The notes under the pieces: generated by a model
What the model was told of the DNA's origin: nothing
Databases searched by the model: none
Seen by the model: the letters and a program-made list of their open reading frames with translations, nothing else
Position numbers and translations under genes: made by a program
Shown here: piece by piece, positions 33,294 to 48,200 of the stretch
Layout: every line of letters begins with the position of its first letter
How positions within the stretch are numbered: the stretch's first letter is position 1
Source of the DNA: Anthopleura xanthogrammica
Taxonomy: Eukaryota > Cnidaria > Anthozoa > Actiniaria > Actiniidae
Direction: 5' to 3'
DNA: 64,000 nt
NCBI GenBank assembly: GCA_964019055.1
Contig: OZ025208.1
Coordinates: 64,501 to 128,500 of the forward strand

Positions 33294-36200
33294 CTGGAAT
33301 ATAATAATGCAACACATTAGTGAACACATTTAGAGACATCTACTTCTGCAACGCTGTTAAAGTCAGTAATGCGCTCTTCAATCATTTCTACACATTACCT
33401 TGTTTTAGTAAAAGGAACTATCATTCTACCAATGGGTGTGAATACAATAAGAATAATGGCCAGCACTGCCAATAATTCAATAATTTCTACATATTACCTT
33501 GTTCTAGTAAAAGGAACTATCATTCTACCAATGGATGTGAATACAATAAGAATAATGGCCAGCACTGCCAGAACCACGCTCAGGAATTTCGATAATAATG
33601 CTTTAGCTTGTACAGATTGTTCCAAGTATTCATCCAAGGCTCCTACCATCTGCTGGTTCTGTTGTTGTACAGTCTCTACTTTAGTTATCTGGAAAGATAA
33701 TTTTATATATCATTTGAGATACAACTTGCGCATTCGTTCGTTCGTTCGTTCGTTCGTTCGTTCGTTCGTTCGTTCGTTCGTTCGTTCGTTCGTTCGTTCG
33801 TTCGTTCGTTCGTTCGTTCGTTCGTTCGTTCGTTCGTTCGTTCGTTCGTTCGTTCGTTCGTTCGTTCGTTCGTTCGTTCGTTCGTTCGTTCGTTCGTTCG
33901 TTCGTTCGTTCGTTCGTTCGTTCGTTCGTTCGTTCGTTCGTTCGTTCGTTCGTTCGTTCGTTCGTTCGTTCGTTCGTTCGTTCGTTCGTTCGTTCGTTCG
34001 TTCGTTCGTTCGTTCGTTCGTTCGTTCGTTCGTTCGTTCGTATTTTGTTTTTTTGATCTTACTCTAGTAACGTATGAATCCAATGCTTCTTCGATTTCTC
34101 CTGCTCGCTCGGATAGTCTGTACTCTACGCACTCCATGCGCTCTTCTGAACGCTCCAGTTCTATCTTAAGACTCATCATCTATAATGAAACAGATAAAGC
34201 AAAAAATATTAGTCATGTACTGTATGAGAAGAGAAGAGAAGAGAAGAGATGAGAAGAGAAGAGAAGACAAGGGAAGACAAGAGAAGAGAAGACCAGAGAA
34301 GACAAGACAAGACAAGACAAGACAAGAGAAGACAAGAGGAGAGGAGAGGAGAGGAGAGGAGAGGAGAGGAGAGGAGAGGAGAGGAGAGGAGAGGAGAGGA
34401 GAGGAGAGGAGAGGAGAGGAGAGGAGAGGAGAGGAGAGGAGAGGAGAGGAGAGGAGAGATGAGATTAGTGGTCATTACCTCATTTTGATGCAGTTCAGTC
34501 ATATCATTCCATTGTGTAGTTAAATCATTTAATTGACATTGAAGATGCTACAAACACAACATTATAACAATCAGTCTTCATTAATATGACCAAAATATGG
34601 CCAACATTAGACATCAACAAGAATAACATTAGGATGTAAAGGGAGGCGTAACGATAAAACTTTTAAATTTCACCGCTGTAGGGGCTACGGGTCAGGTTGC
34701 AGGTTATATTCCTACGGACACCACATGTGAACATAGAGTTTTCTCCGGGTTCACCGGTTTTTCTCCCTCTGTACAAATCATCCTGTGAGTTGAGAGTTGT
34801 GTGCATTCATTAATGAATTGTAGCGGTTTACATAGTGAGTGTGATTACCTCGGATTTATATCTCTCTTCCTGTAGCGATCGAGCAAGAAGATCTAATTGT
34901 TCCTAAAAGACAACAAAGATAAATAAGAACAATAACAAGTAAAATTGCTGCAGATTTCACATTCCAATGTTACAGTATGTCGTACCGTGTACGTGCTGTA
35001 AGTCAGTACCGTACGTTTCCCACTCATATGATAACCATTCTTATGAAAAGCCATTGCAATGTTACGGCATGTCGTACCGTGTACGTGCTGTAAGTCAGTA
35101 CCGTACGTTTCCCACTCATACGATAACCATTCTTATGAAAAGCCATTTCAATGTTAAGGCATGTCGTACCGTGTACGTGCTGTAAGTCAGTACCGTACGT
35201 TTCCCACTCATACAATAACCATTCTTATGAAAAGCCATTTCAATGTTACAGTATGTCGTACCGTGTACGTGCTGTAAGTCAGTACCGTACGTTTCCCACT
35301 CATACAATAACCATTCTTATGAAAAGCCATTGCAATGTTACGGCATGTCGTACCGTGTACGTGCTGTAAGTCAGTACCGTACGTTTCCCCACTCATACGA
35401 TAACCATTCTTATGAGAAGCCATTTTAATGTTACGGCATGTCGTACCGTGTACGTGCTGTAAGTCAGTACCGTACGTTTCCCCACTCATACAATAACCAT
35501 TCTTATGAAAAGCCATTTTAATGTTACGGCATGTCGTACCGTGTACGTGCTGTAAGTCAGTACCGTACGTTTCCCACTCATACGATAACCATTCTTATGA
35601 AAAGCCATTGCAATGTTACGGCGTGTCGTACCGTGTACGTGCTGTAAGTCAGTACCTTACGTTTCCCACTCATACGATAACCATTCTTATGAGAAGCCAT
35701 TTTAATGTTACGGCATGTCGTACCGTGTACGTGCTGTAAGTCAGTACCGTACGTTTCCCCACTCATACGATAACCATTCTTATGAGAAGCCATTTTAATG
35801 TTACGGCATGTCGTACCGTGTACGTGCTGTAAGTCAGTACCGTACGTTTCCCCACTCATACGATAACCATTCTTATGAGAAGCCATTTTAATGTTACGGC
35901 ATGTCGTACCGTGTACGTGCTGTAAGTCAGTACCGTACGTTTCCCCACTCATACGATAACCATTCTTATGAGAAGCCATTTTAATGTTACGGCATGTCGT
36001 ACCGTGTACGTGCTGTAAGTCAGTACCGTACGTTTCCCACTCATACGATAACCATTCTAATGGGAAGCCATTTCAATGTTAAGCGCATTAGATCATATTA
36101 TTAGCATGAATTTTGCGCTATACAAGTAATAAAGTTATTATTATTATTATTGTACCGTGTACGTGCTGTAAGTCAGTACCGTACGTTTCCCACTCATACT

Positions 36201-39200
36201 ATAACCATTCTTATGGGAAGCCATTTCAATGTTACGGCATGTCGTACCGTGTACGTGCTGTAAGTCAGTACCGTACGCTTCCCACTCATACGATAACCAT
36301 TCTTATGGGAAGCCATTTCAGTGTTACGGCATGCCGTACATTGTACGTGCTGTCAGTACAGTATGTTTTTCACTCATAGGAAAACCGGCGCTCTAAATGA
36401 TGGACAAGCAAGTGACGGTTACTGGATGCTTGGAGCACACGTACCTTCAAAGAGTCGATAGTATCCAGCAGTCGATTCTGGTTTTCTTTCACATCATTGA
36501 TGTCTTGTTCGAAAGCCGCGGGTGGAGATGGAGGGAGGCTATGCCGGGGACTTGAATGATGTCGTGGTAGACTACAAAGGAAGGATAAGGTCAATGATAA
36601 GGTCAAGGATAAGGTCAAAAACTTGACACTTGTGAGTAGGTCAAGTCTCGGTCATTTTCTTAAACAGTAAAAAACAGGCGGTGGTTTCGTGCTCCCCCCT
36701 GGGCGAACTGCTTGCACACAAAGTTTCAGGGGGGTATATTTTTCATTTCCAACATTGCTTGATCGTTAGAGAGACCAGCTTTTAAGCTGCATCTACACGA
36801 GCAATTTTTCCTTGACAAGTATCCTTCACAATTTTCATTGCTCGCTTAGACGATTAGCAAGTTTTCCTTGACAATTTTTTATTGTCAAGGTTTCCTTGCT
36901 CGTGTAGATGATGACAAGTTTTCCTTGACAAGTTTCAATGAGCGAAGTAACAGGCTGAGAACTAATCTCATTAATATTCCCTGCCACATTTTCCTTGTTG
37001 TCCGTCTACACGAGCAAATTTCATCCTTGACAATTTTTCCTTTTCAAGGAAAAATTGTTAATTTTACTCCATCTACACGAGCAATTTTTCCTTGTACATA
37101 CTACATATGTTGGTTGCAGTGGATCAGTCCAATACGTACCTTGCTGGTGCTCCAGATGCAGCGCTGGACGAGTCATCATCACTCATATAATGAGGGCTTT
37201 AAGATAAAGAAAATAAGACGTAATAAGACGTCAGAAAAATACTTCGCGTATTATATACGCACAAAGTTTTCCATGTCAGGCGACGTGTATACTACTCGGT
37301 GATTCGTGAGGAGTGGAGAGGAGAGGAGAGGAGAAAACAATACCTTAGTCCTGCTTGAGGGTAATTCCTGTCCGAATCACTCCCCACCAAACGAGATTCA
37401 CTTTCCTCGGTTACAGAAGCACTGCTGGGCTCCTCGTCGATACCATCAGTTTCTTAAAAAAAGAAAATAAGACGTGACTTTAAATATTCTTTTTACTGGA
37501 GTATTTTTCGTGCTACCGGCAAAACTACAGGCTGCAAGGGCTGAGCGGGGATGGGTGGGGTTAGGGTGGTCATTTAGTGGTCTTCAGTTGCATCGTGTTT
37601 CCTGCCCTGGAAACACTGATTGACCACACTAACACGTTCGTTCAGGGTACGAACAAATTGATGTTACATGTGTAAATGTCCGAAAGACTTCTACAGTCAT
37701 AAGGATTAACTCAAAGAGCCTCATCCATGAAATAGTTCATAACAGCTCTTCCCCGTGGTACTTACTTGAACCAGGTGCTGCAGGCACAGTAGAAACGTTC
37801 TCCGAACTCCCAAACTTATTTTTGATGAGATTAGCGATCTCTAAAGGTTTAGAAACGGCCCTGGAAGAAGTAATGAATTGAAATAAGTTGGAAAATAGAA
37901 AATACCTGAGCAAAACGATGATAACGGCTGCAATAAGGGCATTTTAATTGTGACCGCTTCTCCTGCGCGACATGATGGATCTTCCAGGAGAATCATCGGA
38001 AAGCCTTGCACTAGTAATCTGTTTTACTAAGGGTGTTACACAAGGTGGCCTAATAACCGAGGAGGGAGGGGGCTTCTAATCGGGATTTTACAGTATTTTG
38101 TAAAAGCTAAGTCTGCCTTTGTGACGATATTAGATACATGTATCAATGGTTTCTTACCCTTTAACGCCATCCTTGACTCCTCTGAAGAGGAAAAAATAGG
38201 TATTAAAAAACTGTGACGCAATAGGATTGAACAGGATGGAAGGGAAAAGTAGATTGGAGAAAGCAAGGGAATTGAGGCGAAGCACTTGTTAATAATCGAT
38301 TATTCACCGAAGTCAAAGTGAATATCGTCTCATAATCACTGGTTGTTCGACCAATCACAGCGCGCGCAACTCTATTTCAAGACTAACATTATACTGTCTA
38401 ATAATCGATATAAATTCTTCGTAAGTTTTCGCTCAGAGAAACGATAGTAAACGGAAGGAAAAACTAAGGGGAGAAAGAACTAACGTCACTTAATACTATT
38501 AACATCTGATATCATAATGATATTTGAAAGAGCGACAAGGTGAACGTTAAGTAGAGTAAACAATTATCCAAAGTTCGTGTGAGATTCCAAAACGAACTTC
38601 AGTGGTTTTCCAAGGAGCATTCAAAACAAAAAGATTCATGGCGTACTTCGAATATTTTGCCCCGATTTTTGCTACTTCCTCGGGTACTAGATCTATTTTT
38701 TTATTTTTTTCGACCACCACGTCACAACAAGGCCTTATTAAAGTGCTCTTAAAAATGGATGTAGAAGGGTCAGATGAACCTTGCTTCGAGTTTGATATCT
38801 TCTAAGAAACTGTATTGAAAACAACGCACTTACGATGGCCAAAGACAAGATGTTTGCTTGTGTAGTCTGTTCGCTTTACGTTTCTTCTGTCTTGAAGATA
38901 AACTCATACTTTTACATAAAACTCTACGCCCTGAGAGATCTACAACACGGATCAGAGGGACAGAGCTATTTCTCGTTGAATTTTGACAAGAATTTTCCAT
39001 TTTTTTTAGCGCAACAAAGATAACATAGAACTTCGAGATTTGTGTGTTTTTATCACTATCATCTTTTTTCTTCACCATCGTTAATTATTTATGCTTAGCA
39101 ATCTGGTTTAACAACTTAATCAAAACTATAATATAACATAGGAAAAATATTTTAAAAAAATATTTTCTTCGCATAGAAATTGTAAGGTAACGGAGAGTGA

Positions 39201-42200
39201 AGGTGATGCATTTCGTCTTGGAGTAAAGAAGAATAATGCTTCTCAAACCTGACGAATATCTTAAAATACGTAAAATGCTTGAAATCTGATAACCTAGATA
39301 TTTATAACTGTTTTGCACGAGATTTCCATATGAAATCGTTAATATTTCAAAAAGTTATTTTCGTATACTTTTACAGAGGTTGTTTAGTTTCTCATTACTA
39401 TTTTCAACAAGGTAGTAGGAGTATACTATATGCCATTTTCGATTTTTCTATAAACACAGAATACTTTTCTTTACTTTGCATAGTGAATTGCAGCTCGAGT
39501 CATCGCGGTAAATTATAACGAGAGTCTTTTAGAAGACAAAACCAGGCTAAACCAACATGTTTTACCTATTGTAGCCAATACATCTCTTTTTGTAGAAATA
39601 CAGAATACTTTTCTTTACTTTGCATAGTGAATTGCAGCTAGAGTCATCGCGGTAAATTATAACGAGAGTCTTTTAGAAGCCAACATGTGAGATGAGAGTT
39701 GTATGTTGTAAATATTTTTTGTCTATTTATTTTCATCATTAAAAAATATGCGAAAGAAGCTGAAAAAATCGATGCAATTTGATTACTGGAAAAAAATACG
39801 GTCAGAATACATGGCAGGGACACCGAGGGACACCGAGGGACACCACAACAGCTTTCACCAATTACTGTGGGCCGGGCCCAGATAGTGAATGTAGTGGTAG
39901 TGTGTGTGGAGCGAACTTAGGTGTATTTTCTTGTATACTCATTGCGTAAACTATAAAATACATGTGTCTCATGGTATATTCCATGGTATACCACTCTAAA
40001 CCATTGTATAACTAGTATATACTGGTCTTGTGTGTATACTATAATACAAGTGTGTCATGGTATATTCCATGGTATACCACTCTAAACCATTGTATAACTA
40101 GTATATACTGGTCTTGTGTGTATACTATAATACAAGTGTGTCATGGTATATTCCATGGTATACCACTCTAAACCATTGTATAACTGGTATATACTGGTCT
40201 CGCGTGTATACTATAATACAAGTGTGTCATGGTATATTCCATGGTATACCACTCTAAACCATTGTATAACTGGTATATACTGGTCTTGTGTGTATACTAT
40301 AATACAAGTGTGTCATGGTATATTCCATGGTATACCACTCTAAACCATTGTATAACTGGTATATACTGGTCTCGCGTGTATACTATAATACAAGTGTGTC
40401 ATGGTATATTCCATGGTATACCACTCTAAACCATTGTATAACTAGTATATACTGGTCTTGTGTGTATACTATAATACAAGTGTCATGGTATATTCCATGG
40501 TATACCACTCTAAACCATTGTATAACTAGTATATACTGGTCTTGTGTGTATACTATAATACAAGTGTCATGGTATATTCCATGGTATACCACTCTAAACC
40601 ATTGTATAACTGGTATATACTGGTCTTGTGTGTATACTATAATACAAGTGTGTCATGGTATATTCCATGGTATACCACTCTAAACCATTGTATAACTGGT
40701 ATATACTGGTCTTGTGTGTATACTATAATACAAGTGTGTCATGGTATATTCCATGGTATACCACTCTAAACCATTGTATAACTATTACACTTACCCAGAT
40801 ATTCCACGGATATTATGTTTTACTCCCCTGGAAGGAAAAAAAACACAATTTCATGATTACAAGATACGACAAGTCAACCATGGTTCTGAGTACAGCCATA
40901 CAGTTTCCTAGAGGATTGATATTTCTGAGGGACCATGTGGTGGTTTAAATTACAAGATACAACAAGTCAACCATGGTTCTGAGTACAGCCATACAGTTTC
41001 CTAGAGGATTGATATTTCTGAGGGACCATGTGGTGGTTTAAATTACAAGATACGACAAGTCAACCATGGTTCTGAGTACAGCCATACAGTTTCCTAGAGG
41101 ATTGATATTTCTGAGGGACCATGTGGTGGTTTAAATTACAAGATGCAACAAGTCAACCATGGTTCTGAGTACATCCATACAGTTTCCTAGAGGATTGATA
41201 TTTCTGAGGGACCATGTGGTGGTTTAAATTACAAGATACGACAAGTCAACCATGGTTCTGAGTACATCCATACAGTTTCCTAGAGGATTGATATTTCTGA
41301 AGGACCATGTGGTGGTTTATATTTTACCTGGGTTCAAAATTTTCAAACCATGCCTTCACGGTTTCTTCATTAGTTTGTACCAGAACTTTGCCTTATGCTT
41401 TTCCAATAAATATGTAGCAATTGCCCTCAAAACATTGAAAACTGCATTTCTGAGAGCCCTGATTTTAAAAATTTCAGAATAATCATTAAGTCCTCCCCCC
41501 CCCCCCCCCCCACATTCTCAAAACTATGCTTTGCAGTCCCTCTAATGTCCACACATACTTCAAGACTTCTTTTGCCATGACCTTCGAGGACAATGTACCA
41601 TTTTCTTCTAAATCCTGTGAAAGAATGTCAAAAAAAATCGAATGAGAATCTGGGAATGTTGTGTTCAGGGATCCCTACTTTTTAAACCACATGCTGCCTC
41701 TGCATTGTATAACTGGGGAGGTGGTATAACTCATAGAAAAAATAATGTTTTTTGATGCCCGCAGTATAGAAACAACACCTCCCTAATGGCTGCAATATAT
41801 CTCAATGATTATCTAATTGATATTTTGCTGTCGTATCTTGTGTGTTGATTATTTTCATGCGCAATACTTACCACCATTGCTTTGTGGTATTTTTGGAGTT
41901 TTCTCTGCAGCTGAGCTATCGTAGAATTAGTTTTTTGATTCTTTTTCTCGAAATTTGTCTTTACTCTGGAAAATAATTCAATTGTATCATTATTCTTGAA
42001 GAATTAGAAAACACACGCACGTGCTGTGTGCACTCATAAAATACGCAGGGATTGGCAGAACACGAGAAAAGTGTTAGGTGAAGCATGACACGTAGTGGTT
42101 CCGTTCTGACAATCCCCAAGTGCTTTATGACTGCACACACCACAGCAAGCAAGTTTCTTTTATAAAACATAAATGCACATGCGTGCTGTGTGCTCTCATA

Positions 42201-45200
42201 ATGCATGTGCCATTAACCAATCAGAAAGCGAGATTTATAACAGTTATTTATTAATCATTGTTGATAGATGACAGACTTATATATATCATATATATTCGGG
42301 TAGGGGGGTTTATAACCATGATCTTATTGCATCAGAAATCAAAACTCACGAAAGAACTTAAACTTGTATTTTACAACTATCACTCCCTGTAAGGGGCTCT
42401 TCCAGGGAGGAAAACCAGAGAACCCAGAGAAAAACCCTTGTGGTAAGGGAGAGAACAATACATCAAACAAACTCAACTTACATATGTGGATTAGCCTGAA
42501 ATTGGATCAATGACCCCAGGCATGAACTACACAGTGATAGATGGTACTGTAGCAGCACATTCTAACCAAACACTTAAACAAGGAATGATGCTGGATTTTT
42601 GGACAGCTTGCGTAAGAGTGGAGAAATTCTCTTGGGATGTGAGATACAGTAATGATACAATTAACCAACACAAATGAACATCTTACTTGGTTTGGTTTTG
42701 CATTCCTTCTGTTGACTCTAAGTATTCTTTGACAGATTCTGAATCACAAAATATACTTTGAATTAATATTAAATAAATAAAAACAATAAAAACCTTTAAA
42801 TTTTATTGATACAACCAGAAACAACCTCTGGTGTGATCAACTCACAGATCAAATTGCAATTTACCATAATAGGTTTTGCTGAAGAAGCAAAATAAGTTAA
42901 CTTGGAGAAAAACCCTCCAATCAAAGGAGACACCCAACAAACCCTACTCACATGTGATGCTGAGTCTGGCAATTGAACCTGAGACCCCAGAGGCGAGAGG
43001 CAAGTGTACTACCACTACACCACCCTTGATTCCCTAATGTATGTGATGCTGAGTCTGGCAATTGAACCCGAGACCCAAGAGATGAGAGGCAACTGCTGCA
43101 CTACCACTACACCACCCTTGATTCCCTACTGAATGTATGTGATGTTGAGTCCAGGAATCAAACCCAAGACCCCAGAAGTGAGAGGCAAGTGCACTACCAC
43201 TACACCACTTTTGACCCCAAAGGGGTCGCACCAAAGCTTTTAAAAAAATGCATAAAGTTATTCATACCATCTCTCTCTTCTTGTAGCTGCCGTATCTGTT
43301 GCTTTGTCTTGCTAATTTTTCTTTTCAATCGTTCAATAGCATGCGCTATCCTCTGAGACACAATAACAACAATATACCAGAACAACATGAGGATAAGATT
43401 GCATAGGTGGACATAAAATATGGGAAGCCATTGCAATGTTACAACATGTCGTACCATGTACGTGCTGTAAGTCAGTAACATACATTTCCCACTCATACGA
43501 TAACCATTCTTATGGGAAGCCATTGCAATGTTACGACATGTTGTACCGTGTATGTGCTGTAAGACAGTACCATACGTTTCCCACTCATACGATAACCATT
43601 CTTATGGGAAACCATTGCAATGTTATGGCATGCTATACCGTGTACGTGCTGTAAGACAGTAACATACGTTTCCCACTCATACGATAACCATTGTTATGGG
43701 AAGCCATTTCAATGTTACAGCATTCCATGCCATGTTAGACAGTTGCCATGTCATCACGAGAATGGTTGCAAATTACCCATACATTGCTATGCAGACAGGT
43801 ACAGATATAGAGATACTTGAAATGACTGATACTAACCTCAGAGTCAACTTGTGCATCCACCTCATCAGTGTCTTTATCTTGAGATCCCATGAATCCATCA
43901 AGCTGTTTGGACATGTACAAATACGTAAGACTCACAATGTATTCTAATTGAGTTTCCTCTTGTACCACTAATGAGGTTATTTATTTTGATTCAAGGAAAA
44001 AACACTGTACACAAATAGGAGGAAAAAGATGGATGGATGGATGGATGGATGGATGGATGGATGGATGGATGGATGGATGGATGGATGGATGGATGGATGG
44101 ATGGATGGATGGATGGATGGATGGATGGATGGATGGATGGATGGATGGATGGATGGATGGATGGATGGATGGATGGATGGATGGATGGATGGATGGATGG
44201 ATGGATGGATGGATGGATGGATGGATGGATGGATGGATGGATGGATGGATGGATGGATGGATGGATGGATGGATGGATGGATGGATGGATGGATGGATGG
44301 ATGGATGGATGGATGGATGGATGGATGGATGGATGGATGGATGGATGGATGGATGGATGGATGGATGGATGGATGGATGGATGGATGGATGGATGGATGG
44401 ATGGATGGATGGATGGATGGATGGATGGATGGATGGATGGATGGATGGATGGATGGATGGATGGATGGATGGATGGATGGATGGATGGATGGATGGATGG
44501 ATGGATGGATGGATGGATGGCACAAATGATTAGTGCACAGCCTTTGCAAGAGGTCCAGGTTCAATTCCCAGTGACTTTGCATCCTTGTTTCATTTTCTTT
44601 CCTTTCTGTGCAGCTTTGATTAGCTTTAAATACCCGTAGAACGGAACCTGATGGAGAGAGGGGGGTAAAATGAACGCACCATCGGCCTCAAGTTTATTAG
44701 TCATGGACTATTACAAGCTACCGACATAAAATAAGGATGCTTTACCTTTTTTTTTAGTGGGGGGGGGGGGGGGGGTGTTTGGGTGGGTGGGTGGGTGTTT
44801 GGGTGGGTGGGTGGATTGGATGGGCAGATGATATAAATGGATAAATTCCCTTCTGTGTTACTTACAGAATCCAGATCCATGTTTTCTTCATCCGTAACAG
44901 ACAGTGCAGTGTTGCTTTTTCCAGAATGTAGTTCAGCTGATCCACTGCTGGTCATCAATCCTTGATTACCACCAGCTACATCCACACCTCCAGTAGCAGA
45001 AGAACTTAATGACACGTCTGAAGTCTTACTTCGCCGTCTGTTGCTGGGAAGAAAAAGAAATTATTACAGTGCTAATGGAAAAACCATGGGCACTGGGAAA
45101 TATTCCATGAATGTTCTATTGTTCTTTGGCCAATCAGAAATCAATCAATAACGCTTCTGACTGGTTAAGAAACATTCTTGAAATATCTCTAGGTGCCCTG

Positions 45201-48200
45201 GATGGTTTTTTGTCAGAAGGCGGGACTCACAGGGTTTTCATCAAAATTTCAAGTACATGGATGGTTGACTTACTATAGGTGGCTGTATCAATGAAGGGGC
45301 TGTATGATTGGGACATGACTTACTATAGGTGGCTGTAACAATGAAGGGGCTGTACGATTGGGACATGACTTACTATAGGTGGCTGTATCAATGAAGGGGC
45401 TGTACGATTGGGACATGACTTACTATAGGTGGCTGTATCAATGAAGGGGCTGTACGATTGGGACATGAAATGGCAAACACTAGGTGCTAAGATATGGAAA
45501 GTAGATGCCAGAGTTCACTGGTTGCCGGCTTCTACTGAGATCCCTAGACTCAGTGCATGACCCCCTCTTTATGTTATGTGACAAAAGGCTGTTTATCTTT
45601 ACCTGGACGGCATTCTTGAGCTTTCTTTAATTTGTGCCAGTACTTTACTAAAGTGTTTTGGTCGTTCTTTTGGTATGTAATGTTGTCTTACTTCACTGTC
45701 TTGCATCTGTGTTAAGATAAGACACATCCACGTTAACACTAGTTCACATTTCTATCATAAAAGAACACATGAAACTATTGAAGAAATAGAATATTTAATT
45801 AAAGGATACAAACTCATAAAATGAAATCCCTTATAACCCTAATCTGCATTCAACTTTAACATACCCTATAGTCTCAGTCAAACTCACTCCAATCCAAAAA
45901 ATTTATTTCTAACATGAAATTATAGTAACTATTATAGTATAAGACATTTCAATTGATAAACAATGAAGAAATACAAAATTTTCTATTTCTTTTACAAATT
46001 CGAACTATTTAAGCCCTTATTTTGGATAATAGAACGATGAAATACAGTAGCAAGTGCATGCAATCCTCATAACTTATTGCGATTTTGAGCTGCCAACCCC
46101 GGGGGGGGGGGTACTTTGGGTCGTTTCATACGGGGATGCTCCGTCTGTACTCTCGACCCCTTACCCTTTGATATACCAAATTTCAGCAAAAAGTTACCCC
46201 TTTTACGTACTTTTTTGCCTGAAAAGGTACCCCTTTTATATACTTTTGAAGAAAAACTACCCCTTTTTATACCGAAATTCACAAATTCCCACCCCTTTTC
46301 TATACTTGTGGCCTGAAAAACGTACCCCTTTCAGGCGGAGCATCCCCATATAGTCAATTATAGGGAGTACCCCCCCCCCCCCGGGCTGCCAACATGGCTT
46401 TATATTGGTTGCTAGTTGGGAGAAAATATATTGCATATTAGCTGTAGTCACAAATCCTTCCAAATTCTTTCAATATAACCTGTATTGGCGACTCAAAATG
46501 GCAATAAGTTTTGTATCGCAATTCTCCAATCACTCGGTAATTCTGAGGAAACCATTCTGAGCCGGCAATACGGGTTAATATTGTCAATCCTCTCCTGATG
46601 AAACTTATAGGAGAATCGCAATCAAAATAATGTATGGAAGGCTCTAAATATATATTACTAATAAGCATTCAATACATTATTTGAATTGCTAATTTTTAAG
46701 TCTATAAAAGCTAGATTTTAAGTTTTGCTAATCCATTGTACAGTATATCCCCCTGATGATGGATGAGAGAACAAGCGCTAGGGAAATCATGAAGAACAAT
46801 AGTTTGCTGGTGAAACATATTTCAATTCAAACATACTGTAATTATTTTAAAAATTTTGTTATACTTATATTAAAAGTTTACATTATTTATTTCTTACTTC
46901 ACTGTCACTTTTTGTTCCATCTCTTCTTTTAAACCAGTGACCTGTTGAAAAATATAATATTGAATTATAATAATAATTATTATAGCTTTATTTCTCCATC
47001 TTAGGTTCAGAAATACTAAGGATTTACATGAAAAAAAGAAGAAAAATAGAAAATATGAATAACTTAAAAAACAAGACAAGGTATGTGTGAAAAGACTTTC
47101 AGCCCTTGCTATGATGAGAGAAACCTTGCCGACCCTAGTATATGTTAGAAGACTTGCACCCCTTGCTATGATGTGAGAAACCTTGCCGACCCTAGTATAT
47201 GTTAGAAGACTTGCCGACCCTAGTATATGTGAGAAGACTTGCACCCCTTGCTATGATGTGAGAAGCCTTACCGACCCTAGTATATGTTAGAAGACTTGCA
47301 CCCCTTGCTATGATGTGAGAAACCTTGCCGACCCTAGTATATGTTAGAAGACTTGCAGCCCTTGCTATGATGTGAGAAGCCTTACCGACCCTAGTATATG
47401 TGAGAAGACTTGCCGACCCTAGTATATGTGAGAAGACTTGCACCCCTTGCTATGATGTGAGAAGACTTGCAGCCCTTGCTATGATGTGAGAAGCCTTACC
47501 GACCCTAGTATATGTGAGAAGACTTGCCGACCCTAGTATATGTGAGAAGACTTGCACCCCTTGCTATGATGTGAGAAGACTTGCAGCCCTTGCTATGATG
47601 TGAGAAGCCTTACCGACCCTAGTATATGTGAGAAGACTTGCCGACCCTAGTATATGTTAGAAGACTTGCACCCCTTGCTATGATGTGAGAAGACTTGCAG
47701 CCCTTGCTATGATGTGAGAAGCCTTACCGACCCTAGTATATGTGAGAAGACTTGCCGACCCTAGTATATGTGAGAAGACTTGCACCCCTTGCTATGATGT
47801 GAGAAGACTTGCAGCCCTTGCTATGATGTGAGAAGCCTTACCGACCCTAGTATATGTGAGAAGACTTGCCGACCCTAGTATATGTTAGAAGACTTGCACC
47901 CCTTGCTATGATGTGAGAAGACTTGCAGCCCTTGCTATGATGTGAGAAGCCTTACCGACCCTAGTATATGTGAGAAGACTTGCCGACCCTAGTATATGTG
48001 AGAAGACTTGCCGACCCTAGTATATGTTAGAAGACTTGCACCCCTTGCTATGATGTGAGAAGACTTGCAGCCCTTGCTATGATGTGAGAAGCCTTACCGA
48101 CCCTAGTATATGTGAGAAGACTTGCCGACCCTAGTATATGTGAGAAGACTTGCACCCCTTGCTATGATGTGAGAAGACTTGCAGCCCTTGCTATGATGTG

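Noticed and set aside
33703..34179. Thr-Asn-Glu-Arg and Ser-Phe-Val-Arg repeat proteins
   Set aside because: Only the first 39 codons (34,179-34,063) are a real exon; the remainder is translation through the GTAAGA donor into (TTCG)n.
35208..35979. Minus-strand ORFs of 102-133 codons in the 92-bp array
   Set aside because: Repeat artefacts with different frames open in different copies; they overlap intron 16 of the TMCC-like gene.
34969..36373. CRISPR-like array of regularly spaced repeats
   Set aside because: The whole 92-bp unit is repeated with no unique spacers, in an intron of a eukaryotic gene; it is a minisatellite.
39969..40948. Tandem 'Trp-Tyr-Ile-Pro' ORFs
   Set aside because: Translation of the 86-bp intronic minisatellite; the 33-nt exon on the other strand at 40,795-40,827 is the real coding sequence here.
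43021..43215. Functional tRNA genes on the minus strand
   Set aside because: A- and B-box-like blocks are present, but the segments do not fold into a full cloverleaf by eye and are in tandem with a SINE body.
44029..44639. Long open frames of Met-Asp-Gly-Trp and Ser-Ile-His-Pro repeats on both strands
   Set aside because: They are the direct translation of an uninterrupted (ATGG)n in an intron of the TMCC-like gene; all frames are open because the unit lacks stops.
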